NCBI GenBank assembly: GCA_030280995.1
Contig: JASXTE010000015.1
Span: forward strand, 26,778,501 to 26,842,500
Source of the DNA: Hemileia vastatrix
Lineage: Eukaryota; Basidiomycota; Pucciniomycetes; Pucciniales; Zaghouaniaceae
Direction of reading: 5' to 3'
Length of the DNA: 64,000 nt
The notes under the pieces are model-generated. The model was given only the letters and a program-made list of their open reading frames with translations, did no database searches and had not been told where the DNA came from. Below are positions 36,752-49,837 of the stretch, in pieces (position 1 is the first letter of the stretch; each line of letters begins with the position of its first letter). Both the position numbers and the translations under genes were made by a program.

Positions 36752-37984
36752 TGTCAGCCAGGCTGTCCCAGGAGCCAAGTAATAAACATACAATTTTATT
36801 GGAGTTAATAAATGACATAATAATTGCCGATTATGTGTATATATTAAATTTATATTACATAATAAATTATATTAAAATATTATTTTATAATTAAAATAAA
36901 TTTTATACTAATTTTATTATCATATAAACTAAGTATACATTAAAATAATTATTATATTCCATATAAAAGAGGTGTTATGTGTATTTAATGAATAATTAAT
37001 TACATGTTGATAATATAATTATATCTTATTAAATTATCTTATATTGTAATTAAATTAATCTTTAAATTTAAATATATAAATTAACCCTTTTTGTATTCAA
37101 AATTATCCATAATTATTGACGGTGTTTTTTGACCCTTATTTGTGTTGAATATTAAATGCATTATAATAATTATAATTAATTAAAAATTCTAAATTTGGTT
37201 CAGTAGAAAAATTAATTACTTGTTTCAACTAGTTATTAAATAGTCAAAACAATTTATTAATTTTCTACAGACTAATACAAAAATTGATTACAATATTTTG
37301 TTGCGTCAAAACATTCTATCTGCTTCACTTAAAAAATCTATAAAAAATATTGTTATACTTGATTGGATTACTTTTTCACATGGTTCTCATGTCTCAGAGA
37401 TTGTTTAATTACTTACTATATTACTTAAATTATTTGGGAAATGGTTGCGTGAAAATTGTGTTCTTAATTGGGATTTTAATTACTTGTTTCATCTTTTTCT
37501 CTCCATTGTTATGTTTCAATTATTTTCTTTTATCTTTTTGTTTCATCCTATTATTATTTTGTATATACTCAGTGATAGCGCCTCATTGGTCCCTTTGCCT
37601 ATAAAAGGCCTTGTGTTATCTCATTTATTCTCATCACTTGCTATACAAACAAAATCTGAACAAATTTTCAATATAATACGGTTTATTATTATTTTTATTA
37701 GAATTAAATTTCTAATTTAAATTCTATATAACTATTTACAGGTTGCTTTAAGTCTGATAGTAATTATATCGTTTTCAGCGCAGAACCCTTACTTTAAATA
37801 ATATTGTCATTTAATAAAACCTCATTTTGGTGTCATCCCTCAAGTAACTCGTCGTTGCCTCTCTTTAAATAAATTATTTTATTACTTTATTTCTTTTACC
37901 TCCTATAAACCGTTATTTCCTATTCCCCTTTTCCACCTCTTCTTCTTTCTTTTTTTCTTCCTTCTTCTAGACAACCAACCGACA
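36752..37984 (+). repeat. Solo LTR, type A, with TTAAT duplication
   Basis: TGTCAGCCAGGCTG at the start and AACCAACCGACA at the end. TTAAT at 36747-36751 is repeated exactly at 37985-37989, proving the ends. Hydrophobic frames inside (37350-37720) are not genes. Confidence 0.93.
37594..37613 (+). promoter_or_regulatory. Putative LTR core promoter
   Basis: TTTGCCTATAAAAGGCCTTG, the same core as at 1121 and 48681. Confidence 0.5.
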
Positions 37985-38605
37985 TTAATATTCTTAAGAT
38001 CTCACAAAGGGTTGGAAAGCTCGATAATCAAATATTTTAGATTTAGAAATGATTTCTGAGAAAATAAGGAAATGTACAATAATAATGATTTAACCTGAAG
38101 CTTTACCACTATTAACTATACAAACGTTTTATAATTTAATTCTAAAGAAATATTGAACCAAAATCCAACCCCTTTTATATCCATTACTCCTCCTCACATT
38201 GACCTCATATCCATCCATCATTATTCACACCACAGACCTCAAAAAATACACTTGTTACACCTGGACCCTCCTCACTAACATCCGTTAACCCTTTAATCCT
38301 CCACTAACCATTTTTTCCATGCTCACTACCCCTGTTAATAACCCACAGATACTTAATAAACCTTTTAGCGGAATATTACATTAACTATTGCGCTGTGAAT
38401 TGCTTATCGAAGAAAAAACTAAAAGCACTATTTAGAGATTGACTAATTTAGATTTAAAGTTTAGTTTAGCGTGGTTGAATAGTGAGTACACAAATAAAAG
38501 TTGCAGTTGCTATGTAGAATTTTTTTCTGCGCTTTAAGTATGGATTTAGACCTCTGTATTACTGATTTAATGAGCTGCTTTTACCTCAAGTGTCACGTGG
38601 CGTGT
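37985..38605. other. Non-coding stretch ending in a TGTCA...TGACA palindrome
   Basis: A C-rich part near 38165-38340 shows no coding. At its end GTGTCA and TGACAC face each other across nine bases (38590-38610), next to the pol fragment. Confidence 0.4.
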
Positions 38606-40153
38606 GACACCCTCACCCAAAAAAAACAAGAAAAAAAATGTTAAGACATTTTAATTAAAAGTAGGAGTGAATAGAAAAAAAAAATTAAATTTTCTATAAT
38701 ACATATACTGAATAAACAGTATTATTTTAATTTAAATATTTTAAAGAGATTTTTAAGTTCAGAGATTTAATTTTATGGAATCCACTGGTCATATTCACTT
38801 GATTTATTTTTAAATCTTAATAGATACTCAACTCCATTTTCTTTAGTAAGGTGTCTCTTTTTAAGTATCTTTTCAATTTCAGCCTTTTCAACTATTTCTT
38901 CAGGTCGCTTTTTATGCCTTCCTGATCTTCTTCTAAATATAGCAGTATTATTTGAATGATATGGTTTTATAAGAGAAATACAAAATACTGGATGTTTTCT
39001 ATCATATGGTGCATATGGAATAACCTCAACAGAATTGTTAACAACCATCTTTATAAATAAAATGGTCCAATAAATGTATCCTTCAATTTAACATTACCCT
39101 TTAAATTGAAATAAAGTGTAGAAATAGGGACTTCATCACCCTCTTTGAACATTTGTCCTTTATGGGCTTTATCCCATCTTTTTTTCTGATACTCAAACAC
39201 TTATTTATACATTCTTGAGCATGTTTTCTGCATAGTTCTTGCATTTGAGGAAAAGATTTAGTACCTGGATGGATATCCAATCTAGGTAATTTATTAAGAG
39301 CTTAAGCAGGGGTATTAGGTACATAACCCAACCATAACTCAAATAACTTTTTGCCAGTGACAGAATGTACTGTACTATTGTATGCAAATTCTAAACCTGG
39401 GATAAGGGTTACCTAATCATGTGTGAATTCATCATTGTCTTTAAAGTTAAGACCAAAAGCACAATATCTTCTTATCATATCTTCTAAAGTTTGTATCATT
39501 CTCTCTGCTAGCCCATCAGTTTGTGGATGGTGTGCTGTAGAAAGTTTTAATTGACACCCTGAAACATCCATAAGTGATGTTCAGAACTCAGAAGTAAATT
39601 TAGGATCTCTGTCAGAAACTATTGCTTTGGGGAAACCTGCTGTATTTAACATTTGTGTCCACCATAAAAAAGCTAAGTCCTTAGCAGAAACCTCTTTGTG
39701 GGTAGGAATAAATTTACACATCTTTGTAAATCTATCTACAATTACCCAGCAGGAGTTATAACTCTTATTCCCTGCTATTGGAATTCCTGTTACAAAGTCC
39801 ATGTTAATTATTTCCCATGGAGCTTTTGGTTGCTCAATTTGTTGTAATAAACCAGCTCTTTTGCTTGTTAATCTTTTAGATTTTTGACAAGAATCACACG
39901 TCTCAACATATATTTGAGCATCCTCAGACATGTTAATCCACTAAGCTGTGTTTTTTACTCTGGTTAATGTTTTATGGTAGTCAAAATGACCTGCTAATAT
40001 ATCATCATTACAAATACTTAACATTAACTCTTTCATTGAAGAGGGAATTGCAATTACATTACTTAATTTTCTCCTGTAATATATAAAACCATCCTTAATG
40101 GAAAATTTTCCTTTTTCTAATTCCTCTTTATACTTATTTGGTAATGTTTTTAT
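38606..40153 (-). pseudogene. Pol 3' fragment without LTRs
   Basis: Minus-strand pieces, from the 40153 side: KTLPNKYKEELEKGKFSI (40177-39941), integrase zinc region and core to [11 protein letters not shown] (39931-39581), NTIV..YILSLAKS frame, GPF module, and a chromodomain end EYLLRFKNKSSEYDQWIP (39048-38773). It is closest to element 5. Its 3' end stops just where the LTR should begin, and its 5' end is fused at 40153 to the truncated LTR of element 4. Confidence 0.8.
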
Positions 40154-40944
40154 GATTAAATTAATTATTTCTTTCAATTAAACTAATTATGAAATTACTA
40201 AGATAGTTAAAACAATTAATTAATTTGACTTTATGACTGAATTAAATTAATTACATAAATTTTGGCGAGAAAATAATTTTTTTGTTTTCATTAAACCCTT
40301 TACATCTTATTGTAATACTTGTTAAGGATATTTTTTCTCACAGCTCTCAGGTTTTATACTCGTTTTGTTACTCATATTATTAAATGCTTGTTTTCAAACT
40401 TTATGCTGGGAAAAACTATTTACTTATTCACAGGTTTAAATTGTTGTTTCAATTTTTCTCTTACTTTCTATGTTTTAATTAATTTCTTAAAATTTCTTGT
40501 TTCACATTACAACTCCTTTTTTATATACAGTTGAGGTGTTTCATAGGTATCCTTGCCTATAAAAAGGCCTTAGAATTCGCTTGTGGCAGCCATCACTTAC
40601 ATTACACTACTTAAAATAACTTAAAAAAATTTATTACTATTTTTTTGGCGCTATGAGTCTAAATAAAAATATTAAATAATTTACTATAGGTTACTTTAAG
40701 TTAATTAGTATTCATAATTGTTAGTAAGCATAAATCAATTACTTACTTGATTAATAATTCCCATTAAACCATTTTTTTGTCATGTCAATTCTCCCAACTT
40801 GCTGCAGTTTTTGTTTGCTATTTTATTTCCTTTATTCTCCTTTTATTTTCATTCTACCTTTTCATAATCTTTCCTTTAGTTCTCTCTTCTCCTTCATCAT
40901 CTTCTTTCATTCTTCTTCTCCTCTTTCTAGACAACCAGCTGATG
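40154..40944 (+). repeat. Truncated 5' LTR of element 4 (type A)
   Basis: It aligns with about 48284-49082 of the 3' LTR, starting at TGATTAAATTAATTATTT. It contains CCTTGCCTATAAAAAGGCCT near 40551. Confidence 0.85.
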
Positions 40945-41641
40945 ATTGGGGGCCTTTCAGAAAAATGGTGACACCTTTCAACAAACAACACAATGCATGG
41001 ACTACCTAGTGCAAAAAGAAATATTTTTTGCCATGACTGTTTTTCAAACTTGGGTTTGACCTTTTAGGTTTATAATATATTAATTTATATATATTTTAAG
41101 GTGATTTCTTAATAACTATAGTAAGTAAACCTTTGCAACTATCAGCTTTATTTTTAAATTTTTATTGCAATAACAGTGCCTTGGCTATTTTGCTGAGTCA
41201 CTGAGTGTAAGTGATCAAATTTTTTTTAAATAATTTTTTTTCCTAGCTGACCATAATAGAGTTATTCTATTAGTCCTAGAAGATCATTATTTTCTTAAAT
41301 AATTATTAAATGAATTTTTTATTAAAATTTTGATATTATTTGTTGACCATAATAGTACTCAGTGCTTAGTCCCAATATTACCAATATATTTTTTGTTATT
41401 AATTATTTTGGTTGACTTCTTAAACCTTTTTTGGTTGGTCCCAAAATAATTTTTGTTTAACTCTTAATAATATAGTTTTAAATTACATATTTTTTGTATT
41501 GCATTTTTATTTTTAATTGATTTATAAACTGATTAAATTTTTATTTTTATTTTTAAAAAAAAATAATTTGAAAAATTTTATTTTGAAAAATATGAATTTA
41601 AATCATTAAATTAAATCCAATTTATTTTTTTTCACAGTTTT
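40945..41641 (+). other. Leader of element 4
   Basis: It begins ATTGGGGGCCTTTCAG, matching the primer-site position and sequence of elements 2 and 5. The rest is T-rich and non-coding, ending in TTTTTTTTCACAG just before the first ATG, which could be an acceptor site. Confidence 0.5.
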
Positions 41642-42294
41642 ATGTCCAGTAGCTTGGAAATCAGCATGGATAATCTTCATGTTGATGAAATTGGTGTGGA
41701 TGTTGATAATGAATCTGTAGGTTCTTCAAAATTAACTTACAAAAATCTTCAGCTGAAAAAAAACTTCATATTCTTCAGGACATATAAATGTCAGGAGCGG
41801 TGGGAAACCCCCTTCACCAAATCAGTCTAAAAGAAGTAAAGCCTCAGATCAATCAGGAAAATCCTCTAAAGGGTATTAAAATAAAAAACATCCCTCTGAT
41901 GCAGCAAATAAACAATCTTTCCAGCCATATAAAAGAACTAAAAGTAGAAAGCATGAAGTACAAGGCAAGAGTAGACACACTCTGAAAACAAATGCAGGAG
42001 CTCTTAAATCACAAGCAAGTTCAACCTCCTCATTTCCCAACCACTCAGCCTCAGCCTCAACCTCAGCCCCATCAGGCACCCAGATCTCTCACTCAAAATC
42101 AAAACACTCTACAAGTGGTACAGTGGAAATGGGACTACTTGATGAGCCATTACCAGCAAAATTTAAAGCATCCAGCAGCTCAACACCCTGGCTCATCAAG
42201 TACACAAACCCTACATTAACCTCCTCAGTCATATCCTTATCAGGGAGGCAGAAGAAAGAAGGAACAGGGTAAATTTCCTCCCTTTCCATGGTAA
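41642..42294 (+). pseudogene. Element 4 upstream coiled-coil frame (ORF-A)
   Basis: ATG 41642 (MSSSLEISMDNLHVDEIG) and, in another phase, 41788-42294: LMQQINNLSSHIKELKVESM (coiled coil), QWKWDYLMSHYQQ, YPYQGGRRKKEQGK, ending PFPW-stop at ATGGTAAG. Two stops interrupt it (near 41984 and 42217). It matches ORF-A of elements 1, 2 and 5. Confidence 0.6.
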
Positions 42295-43987
42295 GTGATT
42301 TTTTTTGATTAAACTTTTGGTATGTATAATAATAAATCTTCCTCCACAGTTAATCTTGTTGATTATGGTGAAAGAGCTGTGAAACCTATTAAGAGAAAAA
42401 TTATTGTAATGTGTAGCCCTAATGATGTAATTAGTAAATTTTCATTTGATGAGCCTTTACATTTAACTACAACTTCTTTAATTAATCCTTCTCTTGCAAT
42501 TAAAAATGATTCTGCTTCCCCTGAAGTCTATACCTTGCTTGAGAAATCTTCTGAGGAAATATTGAAAGATATCCTTGATTTTGATGTTTTAAAAGACAAA
42601 ATTTTAAGAGATGTATTATTTCATGAAAGTGACATATTAAATAATTTGCATTTAAATTGTAAAGTGAGTTCTTCTGTACAAGAAACAGCATATTATAAAA
42701 TAATAAAGGAAACTTTGAATATTGTTCTTAGTAAAAAAAACAAATAAGAAGTGACTATAGAGCTATTTCAGATAAAAATATTCATCTGCATAAAATTTTG
42801 AGTAAGTTAAAACCCCTTATTTAAAAGAATTCTTCATTGAAGAGTGAAATTAAGTCCCTAAACAATGAGTTAAGAAATTTGAAAATTGATTTTCAAGCTC
42901 TGAGTAACAAATACTCAGTTTTTGAGGATATGAATGTTTTATCCCTTGCAAAAATGAATGACTAAATGTCTGAAATTTCAAGGATAAAATATTATTTGTC
43001 TGACCTACAGGAAAAATTCTCAGCCATGCCTCTAAATCATTATAGTATAGATCAAAATGCTACCCATAAGCTGAATAAACATAAAGGAAAAGAGTCTAAA
43101 CAAAGAAGCTCCTTTCTTTTCTATGTTTCAGCCATTAAATAACCTGACAATGAGTCTGTAAAATCTTTTGAAAATAACAAAAAATATTCTAATGGCTATG
43201 AACCAGCTGTTTCTGTAAATAATGAAATTTATGAAAACCTGGTTAAGCTTCAAGAATTATTAATTTTAAATAATTCTAATCAAAAGATGAACCAACCCAG
43301 TAGCCAGAAAAATTTTCCAAAACTGGATCAGTATCCCACCTTTGATACACTTTGTCCAGAGAATTGATAATCTAAAAAATTCCTATAAATTACCAGATGA
43401 AGAGATTGTTTCTAAATTAATTTCTTTATTATCCAATGTAGATTTAATGTGGTATGAAGCTTTCTTATTGGAAAATCAAAATTATACTTGGAAAGAGTGG
43501 AAAACATTAATTGAAAATAAATTTGGTGGTTCAAAGTTCACACTTGCCCAACAGAGATTTTATGAGACTGCTAAATATGTGTCCACCTCTCCTGAAAAAC
43601 CTATTGTTTTCCTCATGAAAATAATGAAAATTCTTAGAGCCATGGACTTAAAAATGGATTATGATATTTGGAGAGACAAGATTCTCTATAAATTACCAAA
43701 TTCTCTGAGAGATTTGATTGTGGCAAGGACTGAGCATGTGAGAGAAAATTCTTCCTTTATTAATATCTGTAATGAAGTTCTACTTAATCATAGATATGAA
43801 CCAAGGAATTATCCTATAAAATCTTATCATGACCAGAAAAAGCCTTCAATAAAACCTCCAGACAAAACTGGTAAACCCTCTGCCCCATTTGCACCAAAGA
43901 AATATGCAACAAACACTTATTTTAAATGTAACAAACCATGGAAGAAGGGACATATTTTTGACAGGAAAATCAATCTTGTTGAAAAAC
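42288..43987 (+). pseudogene. Element 4 gag
   Basis: 42322-42747 corresponds to the N-terminal gag of element 1 (SLINPSLAIKNDSASPEVY...). A decayed coiled-coil stretch follows. The capsid part at 43342-43820 (QRIDNLKNSYKLPDEEIVSK, NKFGGSKFTLAQQRFYET) comes after a small deletion near 43345. The zinc knuckle at 43915-43965 has lost its first and last Cys (TYFKCNKPWKKGHIFD). Confidence 0.8.
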
Positions 43988-43988
43988 T

Positions 43989-44600
43989 GTGGAATCTAAA
44001 AATAATCAAGCTGATTTTGAGGATTCCTCAAGTGACTGTAATAGCAATATCTCTTATGACCATGATTCTTCTCAAGAAGTTCTAGTTTTAGAAAAAGATA
44101 TCCAATATTTAGATAATTGGTCTGGAAATTGTGATGTTGATTTATCTTCTGTAGAAAATTCTGAAATCACTAAAAATATTATTGACAGTTCAATTTTAAT
44201 ATAACCCTTGAGGGCACCAGTTATCATAAATGGTAAAAATGTTGAGGTTATTCTTGACTCAGGTGCTGGAGGAAGTGTAGTGTCTGAAGAAGCACTAGCT
44301 TGAGTGGATAAAGATTATCAAAGCAAATTGTTACCTATAACATCTGAAAAAAGGAAAGGTTATGGTTCTGTTTTATGTCCCATTTGCAAATACAAGACTA
44401 CTGAGTTCTTTAAATATAATGGTGTTTGTGTCAAAGCTATTTGTGAATTATTTGTGATTAAAAATGATAATTTAAGCAATTTTTTTATTATTGGAAATGA
44501 AATTTTAACCATGTTTGGCATTAAATTGGATCCTAAAAACAATTTTTTACTTTGGGCATGAATGGAAAAAGAAAATTTAATATTTCTTCCTCTAAAAAGC
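43989..44600 (+). pseudogene. Element 4 protease
   Basis: An acidic linker (YDHDSSQEVLVLEKDIQYLD), then IINGKNVEVILDSGAGGSVV with D-S-G at 44255, and FFIIGNEILTMFGIKLD near 44500. TGA replaces a Ser near 44302; a frame change lies near 44550. Confidence 0.82.
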
Positions 44601-46100
44601 ATTCTACACCCTTATTAAAATCTTGTAATTCATTGATCCAATGTAAAGGTAAACAAACAGAGGAAATGGATGTATAATTGTCTGAAATAGACACAGCTTT
44701 ATTTAGTGATCAATTAACTAATGATCAAAAAGATACAATAGTTGCCTTGATAATATCTTTCTCTATGGTTTTTACTCATGGTTCCCATGTGTTAGGATTG
44801 GTTAAAGATGAAATGAAAATTTCTTTATTGTGTAGCTTGAATTAAATACCTCCTAGCCTAATGAAAAACCTTATGTTGCTTCTCCCACAAAGAGAAAAGA
44901 TATTTAAGATAATATCTCAAGTTTATTAAGTATGAATATTATTAAAAAAGTGGATGTTACACACAAATATTGTGTCATCTCTCCAGTTTTGATCTTCTAT
45001 TAGAAAGATAAAGCTAGAATTTGTGGAGATTATAAAGCATTGAATAGCTTTACTGTGGATGATAATTACCCTTTACCCAGAATAAGCTCTATACATGCTA
45101 CCTTGCAAGGTGCAAAATTCATAAGCAGTCTGGATGGTAATAAAGGTTATGATCAAATACCTGTTGATAAATCCTCCCAAAATTGTTTGCTAATTGCAAC
45201 TCATATGGGAATTTATAAATATGTTAGGATGCCCTTTGGCCCTAAAAAAGCCCCTTCAATATTATAAAAAGTAATGGATCACACATTTCATAAGGAAATA
45301 ATTGAAGGATGGTTAATGGTTTATATTGATGATATCATAGTTTTTTCTAAAACTTTTGATGAACATATCCAACACTTAGGAAGAGTTTTCCAAAAAATGG
45401 ATTAAATTAACATTACTCTATCCTTGAGAAAGTGTGAATTTGGTTTTCAATCCCTAAAAGTCCTAGGTCATGTAGTTTCTAGCTTACAAATATGTGTAGA
45501 CCAAGGTAAAGTTTCTGCTATCTAGAATTTGAAAGCACCAACGTCTGTAAGGGAAATACAAAGTTTTTTGGGAATGTGTGGCTACTATAGACAATACATT
45601 AAAAATTATCAGGTCATAGCCCTACCACTTACCAAATTAACTAGAAAGGATGTGGCTTATATATGGAATGAGAATACTCAAAAAGCTTTTGATACATTAA
45701 AGAAATGTTTAATGTCAGCTCCAATCCTTGCCCTTCCAGATTATAATGAGCCTTTTTTCCTCTATACAGATGTAAGTTTTATTGGACTTGGGGCTTCTCT
45801 ACACCAAAAACAAATTATTAATGATAAAATTTCAGAAGTAGTAATTTGTTATATTTAAAGAACCTTGAGAAAGAGTGAATTGAAGTATGGTGACACTCAA
45901 TTAGAGTGCTTAGCAGTTTTATGGGCTTTAGAAAAGCTTCATTATTATCTATATTATCAAAATTTTAAATTAGTTACTGATTGCAGGGCTGTGAAATCCC
46001 TCTTAAACTTGAAAGCACCAAATAAACATATGTTTAGGTGGCAACTTGCTGTTCAAGAATACAGAGGTAGAATGACTATAATTCACAGGGCTGGAAGTTT
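44601..46100 (+). pseudogene. Element 4 reverse transcriptase and RNase H
   Basis: RT: ICGDYKALNSFTVDDNYPLP, IYKYVRMPFGPKKAPS, catalytic YIDD at 45321-45332. RNase H: MCGYYRQYIKNYQV, LYTDVSFIGLGASLHQ with its Asp, TQLECLAVLWALEKLHYYL. Stops near 45001, 45267, 45403, 45523 and 45856. Confidence 0.88.
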
Positions 46101-47750
46101 CGATTCCAAGGTAGATATGTTGTCTAGATTACCTCTTCCAAATGATTTATCTAATCCAGCTTATGCACCTGAAGATGATATAGTACATATACATGGTATA
46201 TATATTGTTGATATGGAAGACAAACCATTGCAAATAATTTTGGATTCATAAGATAAAGATTCCAATTCAAATGAATTAGTTACAATCTTGAATGATCAAA
46301 AAAATGCTTCTATTCATGCATTGATAAAAACTCTTCATCCAAAGTACCAAAATGCTTTGAATGAGGGAAAGATTTCCATTGAAGATGGTTATATTTATTA
46401 CAGGAGAAAACTAAAAAATTTCATTGTTATTCCTCCTTCCATGAAAGAAACCATCTTAAAACTTTGTCATGATTACATACTAGCAGGAAATTTTAATCTT
46501 GAGAAAAACATAATCAGAATTAAAAACACTTCTTGGTGGGATAATATGTCTGAGGACACTAAATTATATGTTGAATCTTGTGATTCTTGTCAAAAATTTA
46601 AATGATTTGCAGGTAAAAGATCAGGATTGTTGCAACGTACTGAAGCACCTGATTCTCCTTGGCAAATCATTAACATTGATTTTATCACTGGTCTTCCTGT
46701 AGCAGGTAAAGACAGTTATAACTCTATTTGGGTAATGTAGGATAGATTCACCAAAATGTGAAAGTTTATTCCCACACACAAAGATCTATCCACAAAAGAA
46801 TTAGCTTTCTTATGGTGGTGATACATGTTTAATATATTTGGATTTCCAAAAGCCATTATCTCTGATAAAGACCCAAAATTTACATCTGAATTTTGGATTT
46901 CTTTGATGGATATTTGTGGCTGTGAGTTAAAATTATCTACAGCTCACCATCCTCAGACTTATTGTCTATCTGAAAGAATGATTCAAACTCTGGAAGATAT
47001 GATTAGAAGGTATTTTGCCTTTAGATTAGAATATAAAGATAATGACAGATTTACTCATGACTTGGTTACTCTATTGCCAGATCTTGAATTTGCTTATAAT
47101 AAAACTGTTCATTCTGTCACTGAGAAAAAGTATTTTGAGCATTGGTTAGTTTATTTAAAAAATACTCCTTTTCAAATTCTCAATAATAAATTACCTAAGT
47201 TGGAACTACACCCTGGTGTAAAGTCTTTTATGCAAATGCAAGAGCTATGCAGAAAACATGCTCAAAGTTGTATTGATTAGGCATTTGAATATGAAAGGAA
47301 GGGATGGGATAAATCCCATAAATAATACACATTTAACATGGGTGATGAAGTGTTGATATCTACTGTTTATTTCAATATACAAGGAAACAAAAAATTAAAA
47401 GATCCTTTCGTGGCACCATTTGTTGTTAAAAGAATAGTTGGAAATAATGTGGTAGAAGTTTTATTGTATTCTCCATATGATAGAAAACATCCTGTTTTCC
47501 CCATTTCCTTACTTAAACCTTATACTTCCAACAGTGACTTATTTGCCAAAAGAGGGGGAAGACCTAAGAAAAACACTCAGGAAGTCACAGAAACTGTGAA
47601 AATTGATTAAATTATGAATGATAGAATTATCACTTCTGAAAGAGGTAATGAATATTTATTGAGATATAAAAACAAATCATCTGAACATGATGCATGGATA
47701 CCTGGATAAGAAATTTCTTATCTTCAAAATCTGTTAAAAAATTATATAAA
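46101..47750 (+). pseudogene. Element 4 integrase and chromodomain
   Basis: Zinc region: H-X6-X (His to Asn in LAGNFN), CDSC. Core: [41 protein letters not shown]-type module altered to APF (KDPFVAPFVVKRIVGNN). The chromodomain tail EYLLRYKNKSSEHDAWIP ends near 47710. Stops include TGA at 46757-46762, where relatives have Cys (KMCKF). Confidence 0.87.
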
Positions 47751-47794
47751 AAAAATTTCAGCATTATTTTAGTTGTTATTTTAGAGTGAGAGAG

Positions 47795-49082
47795 TGTCAG
47801 CCAGGCTATATCAGGAGTCCAGTAAATTGTTATAATAATTTATTGGAATCATATCAGGGAATAAAATTATGTATTTTATGTATTTACAATGAAAAATTTT
47901 ATTGAATAATAAAATTATATAAATATTTGATAAATAAGTAAAATAATTATTATATTTATTTTATTATTAAGTAAATTTTTTATTACATAAAATTATATTA
48001 TATTATATAAAATCATGGCACATTTATATGTATTTTATTTATATAAATTTATTAATTATTTATTTATAGAATTATATTATTAGTGTAATAATAAATTAAA
48101 ATTATAATTTAATTACAATTTAATTAATGAAATTTATATAATAAATGCAACATGTCATATATATTATTATCCATAAATATTGGGCGCTTTTTTGACCCTT
48201 AATTTTGTCAGTAAATTCATTAAATAAATTAAAAGACTGATTATATATAATTATTTTTAAATTCTCACTTTAAATTATTAATATGATTAAATTAATTATT
48301 TGTTTCAATTAAACTAGTTATTAAATTTCTAAAATAGTTAAAAAAACTAATTAATTTCTCTTTACAACTGGGTTTAATTTTACATAAATTTTGGTGTGAA
48401 AATAATTTTATTTGTTTTAATTAAACCCTTTACATTCTATTGTAATACTTTTTTAGGATATTTTTTCTCACAGCTCTCAGGTTTCATACTAATTTATTTA
48501 CTCATATTATTAAATAATTTTTTTAGGACTTTATGGTGGGAAAAACTACTTACTTATTCACAGGTTTAAATTGTGGTTTCAATTTTTTTCTTAATTTTTA
48601 TGTTTTCATTAATTTCTTTAAATTTCTTGTTTCACATTACAACTCCTTTTGTATATACAGTTGAGGTTTTTCAGGTGTATCCTTGCCTATAAAAAGGCCT
48701 TGGAATTCCCCTGTGGTAGCCATCACTTACATTACACTACTTACAATAATTTAAAATATTTTATTACTAATTTTTTTGGTGCTATAAGTCTAAATAAAAA
48801 TATCAAATAATTTACTATAGGTTGCTTTAAGTTTATTAGTATTCATAATTTTTAGTTAAGCAGAAATCAATTACTTACTTGATCAATAATTCTCATTAAA
48901 CAATTTTTTTTGTCATGTCAATTTTACCAACTTTTCATTGCAGTTTTTATTAGCTATTTTATTTCCATTTTTCTCCTTTTATTTCCCTTCTAGCTTTTAT
49001 AATGCTTCCTTTATTTCTCTCTTCTCCTTCATCCTCTTCTTTCCTTTTTCTTCTTCTCCTTCTTCTTGAAGACCAGCCGATA
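47795..49082 (+). repeat. 3' LTR of element 4 (type A)
   Basis: TGTCAGCCAGGCTATATCAG to GACCAGCCGATA. A core promoter lies near 48681. Preceded by the purine tract. Confidence 0.88.
48681..48701 (+). promoter_or_regulatory. Putative LTR core promoter
   Basis: CCTTGCCTATAAAAAGGCCT, shared with the other LTRs of types A and E. Confidence 0.5.
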
Positions 49083-49087
49083 GGGAG

Positions 49088-49837
49088 TGTCAGCCAGGCT
49101 GCTAGAGTTACACTGTAAAATAATTAATTATTTGGTGGGATGAAGCCACACCTTTTTTATTTTTTATATTATTATTAATTATAATATTTTAACTTTAAAA
49201 TTACTTGTAATAAATTAACTAGTGAAAAAAATTAAATTTATTAAATATTTAAAATTAGTATTAAATGTCCCTTATATTTTTTATTTCCTAACACCGCGCT
49301 CAATGACAGGTTAAAGGAAATAAAATAAAGATATACAAAAAATCCAAATTAATTATTTAAAAGTGACATATACAGAAATTTTTAAATAATTTAAAGAATT
49401 TTGACATATACAGTAAATACATTATTTCAATACATTCTTTATAGAACAATCTTAATATTTGAAATATTTTATTCTGAAATTTTCTTTTTCTTTTCTCATT
49501 CTCCTGTATATAGTATTTTAACTCCATGCTTTCTCTCTCTTTTTCCTATATAAGGCATCCCCTTTTGGTTGTTTTAGATCATCCTTTACATACACATTAT
49601 TTTATTACATTTACAAATTAATAAAATATTTATTACTATTACCTATTGTTCAGTATTTAAGACTGCATGCTTTCTAATCCATTAGCTATAATAATAATGA
49701 TAAATTTTATCTTTTACATTGAGTAATTAATAAAAAGACTCCTCCATATGTACCTGACTTTGAAATCTTTGAAAATCCACTTATCATTGCCGTTGAATCT
49801 CCAGTAAAATCTTCTAGACAAAAAGACCCTCTTGACT
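49088..49837 (+). repeat. Lone LTR, type E
   Basis: It starts TGTCAGCCAGGCTGCTAGAG and ends CTTCTAGAC..GACCCTCTTGACT, the reverse of the element 1 LTRs. GGGAG just before it looks like the end of a polypurine tract. The flanks do not match, so this is a relic. Confidence 0.8.

Larger units (their letters stand above)
40154..49082 (+). mobile_element. Element 4: chromodomain gypsy element, truncated 5' LTR
   Basis: It has a truncated 5' LTR, a primer-like site, upstream frame, gag, protease, RT, RNase H, integrase, chromodomain, purine tract (GAGTGAGAGA) and full 3' LTR (47795-49082). About 490 bases of the 5' LTR are missing and replaced by the pol fragment. Many stops. No target duplication can be tested. 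Confidence 0.88.

Noticed and set aside
37350..37720. Two hydrophobic frames
   Set aside because: They lie inside a solo LTR bounded by a target duplication and are not conserved in the other type A LTRs.
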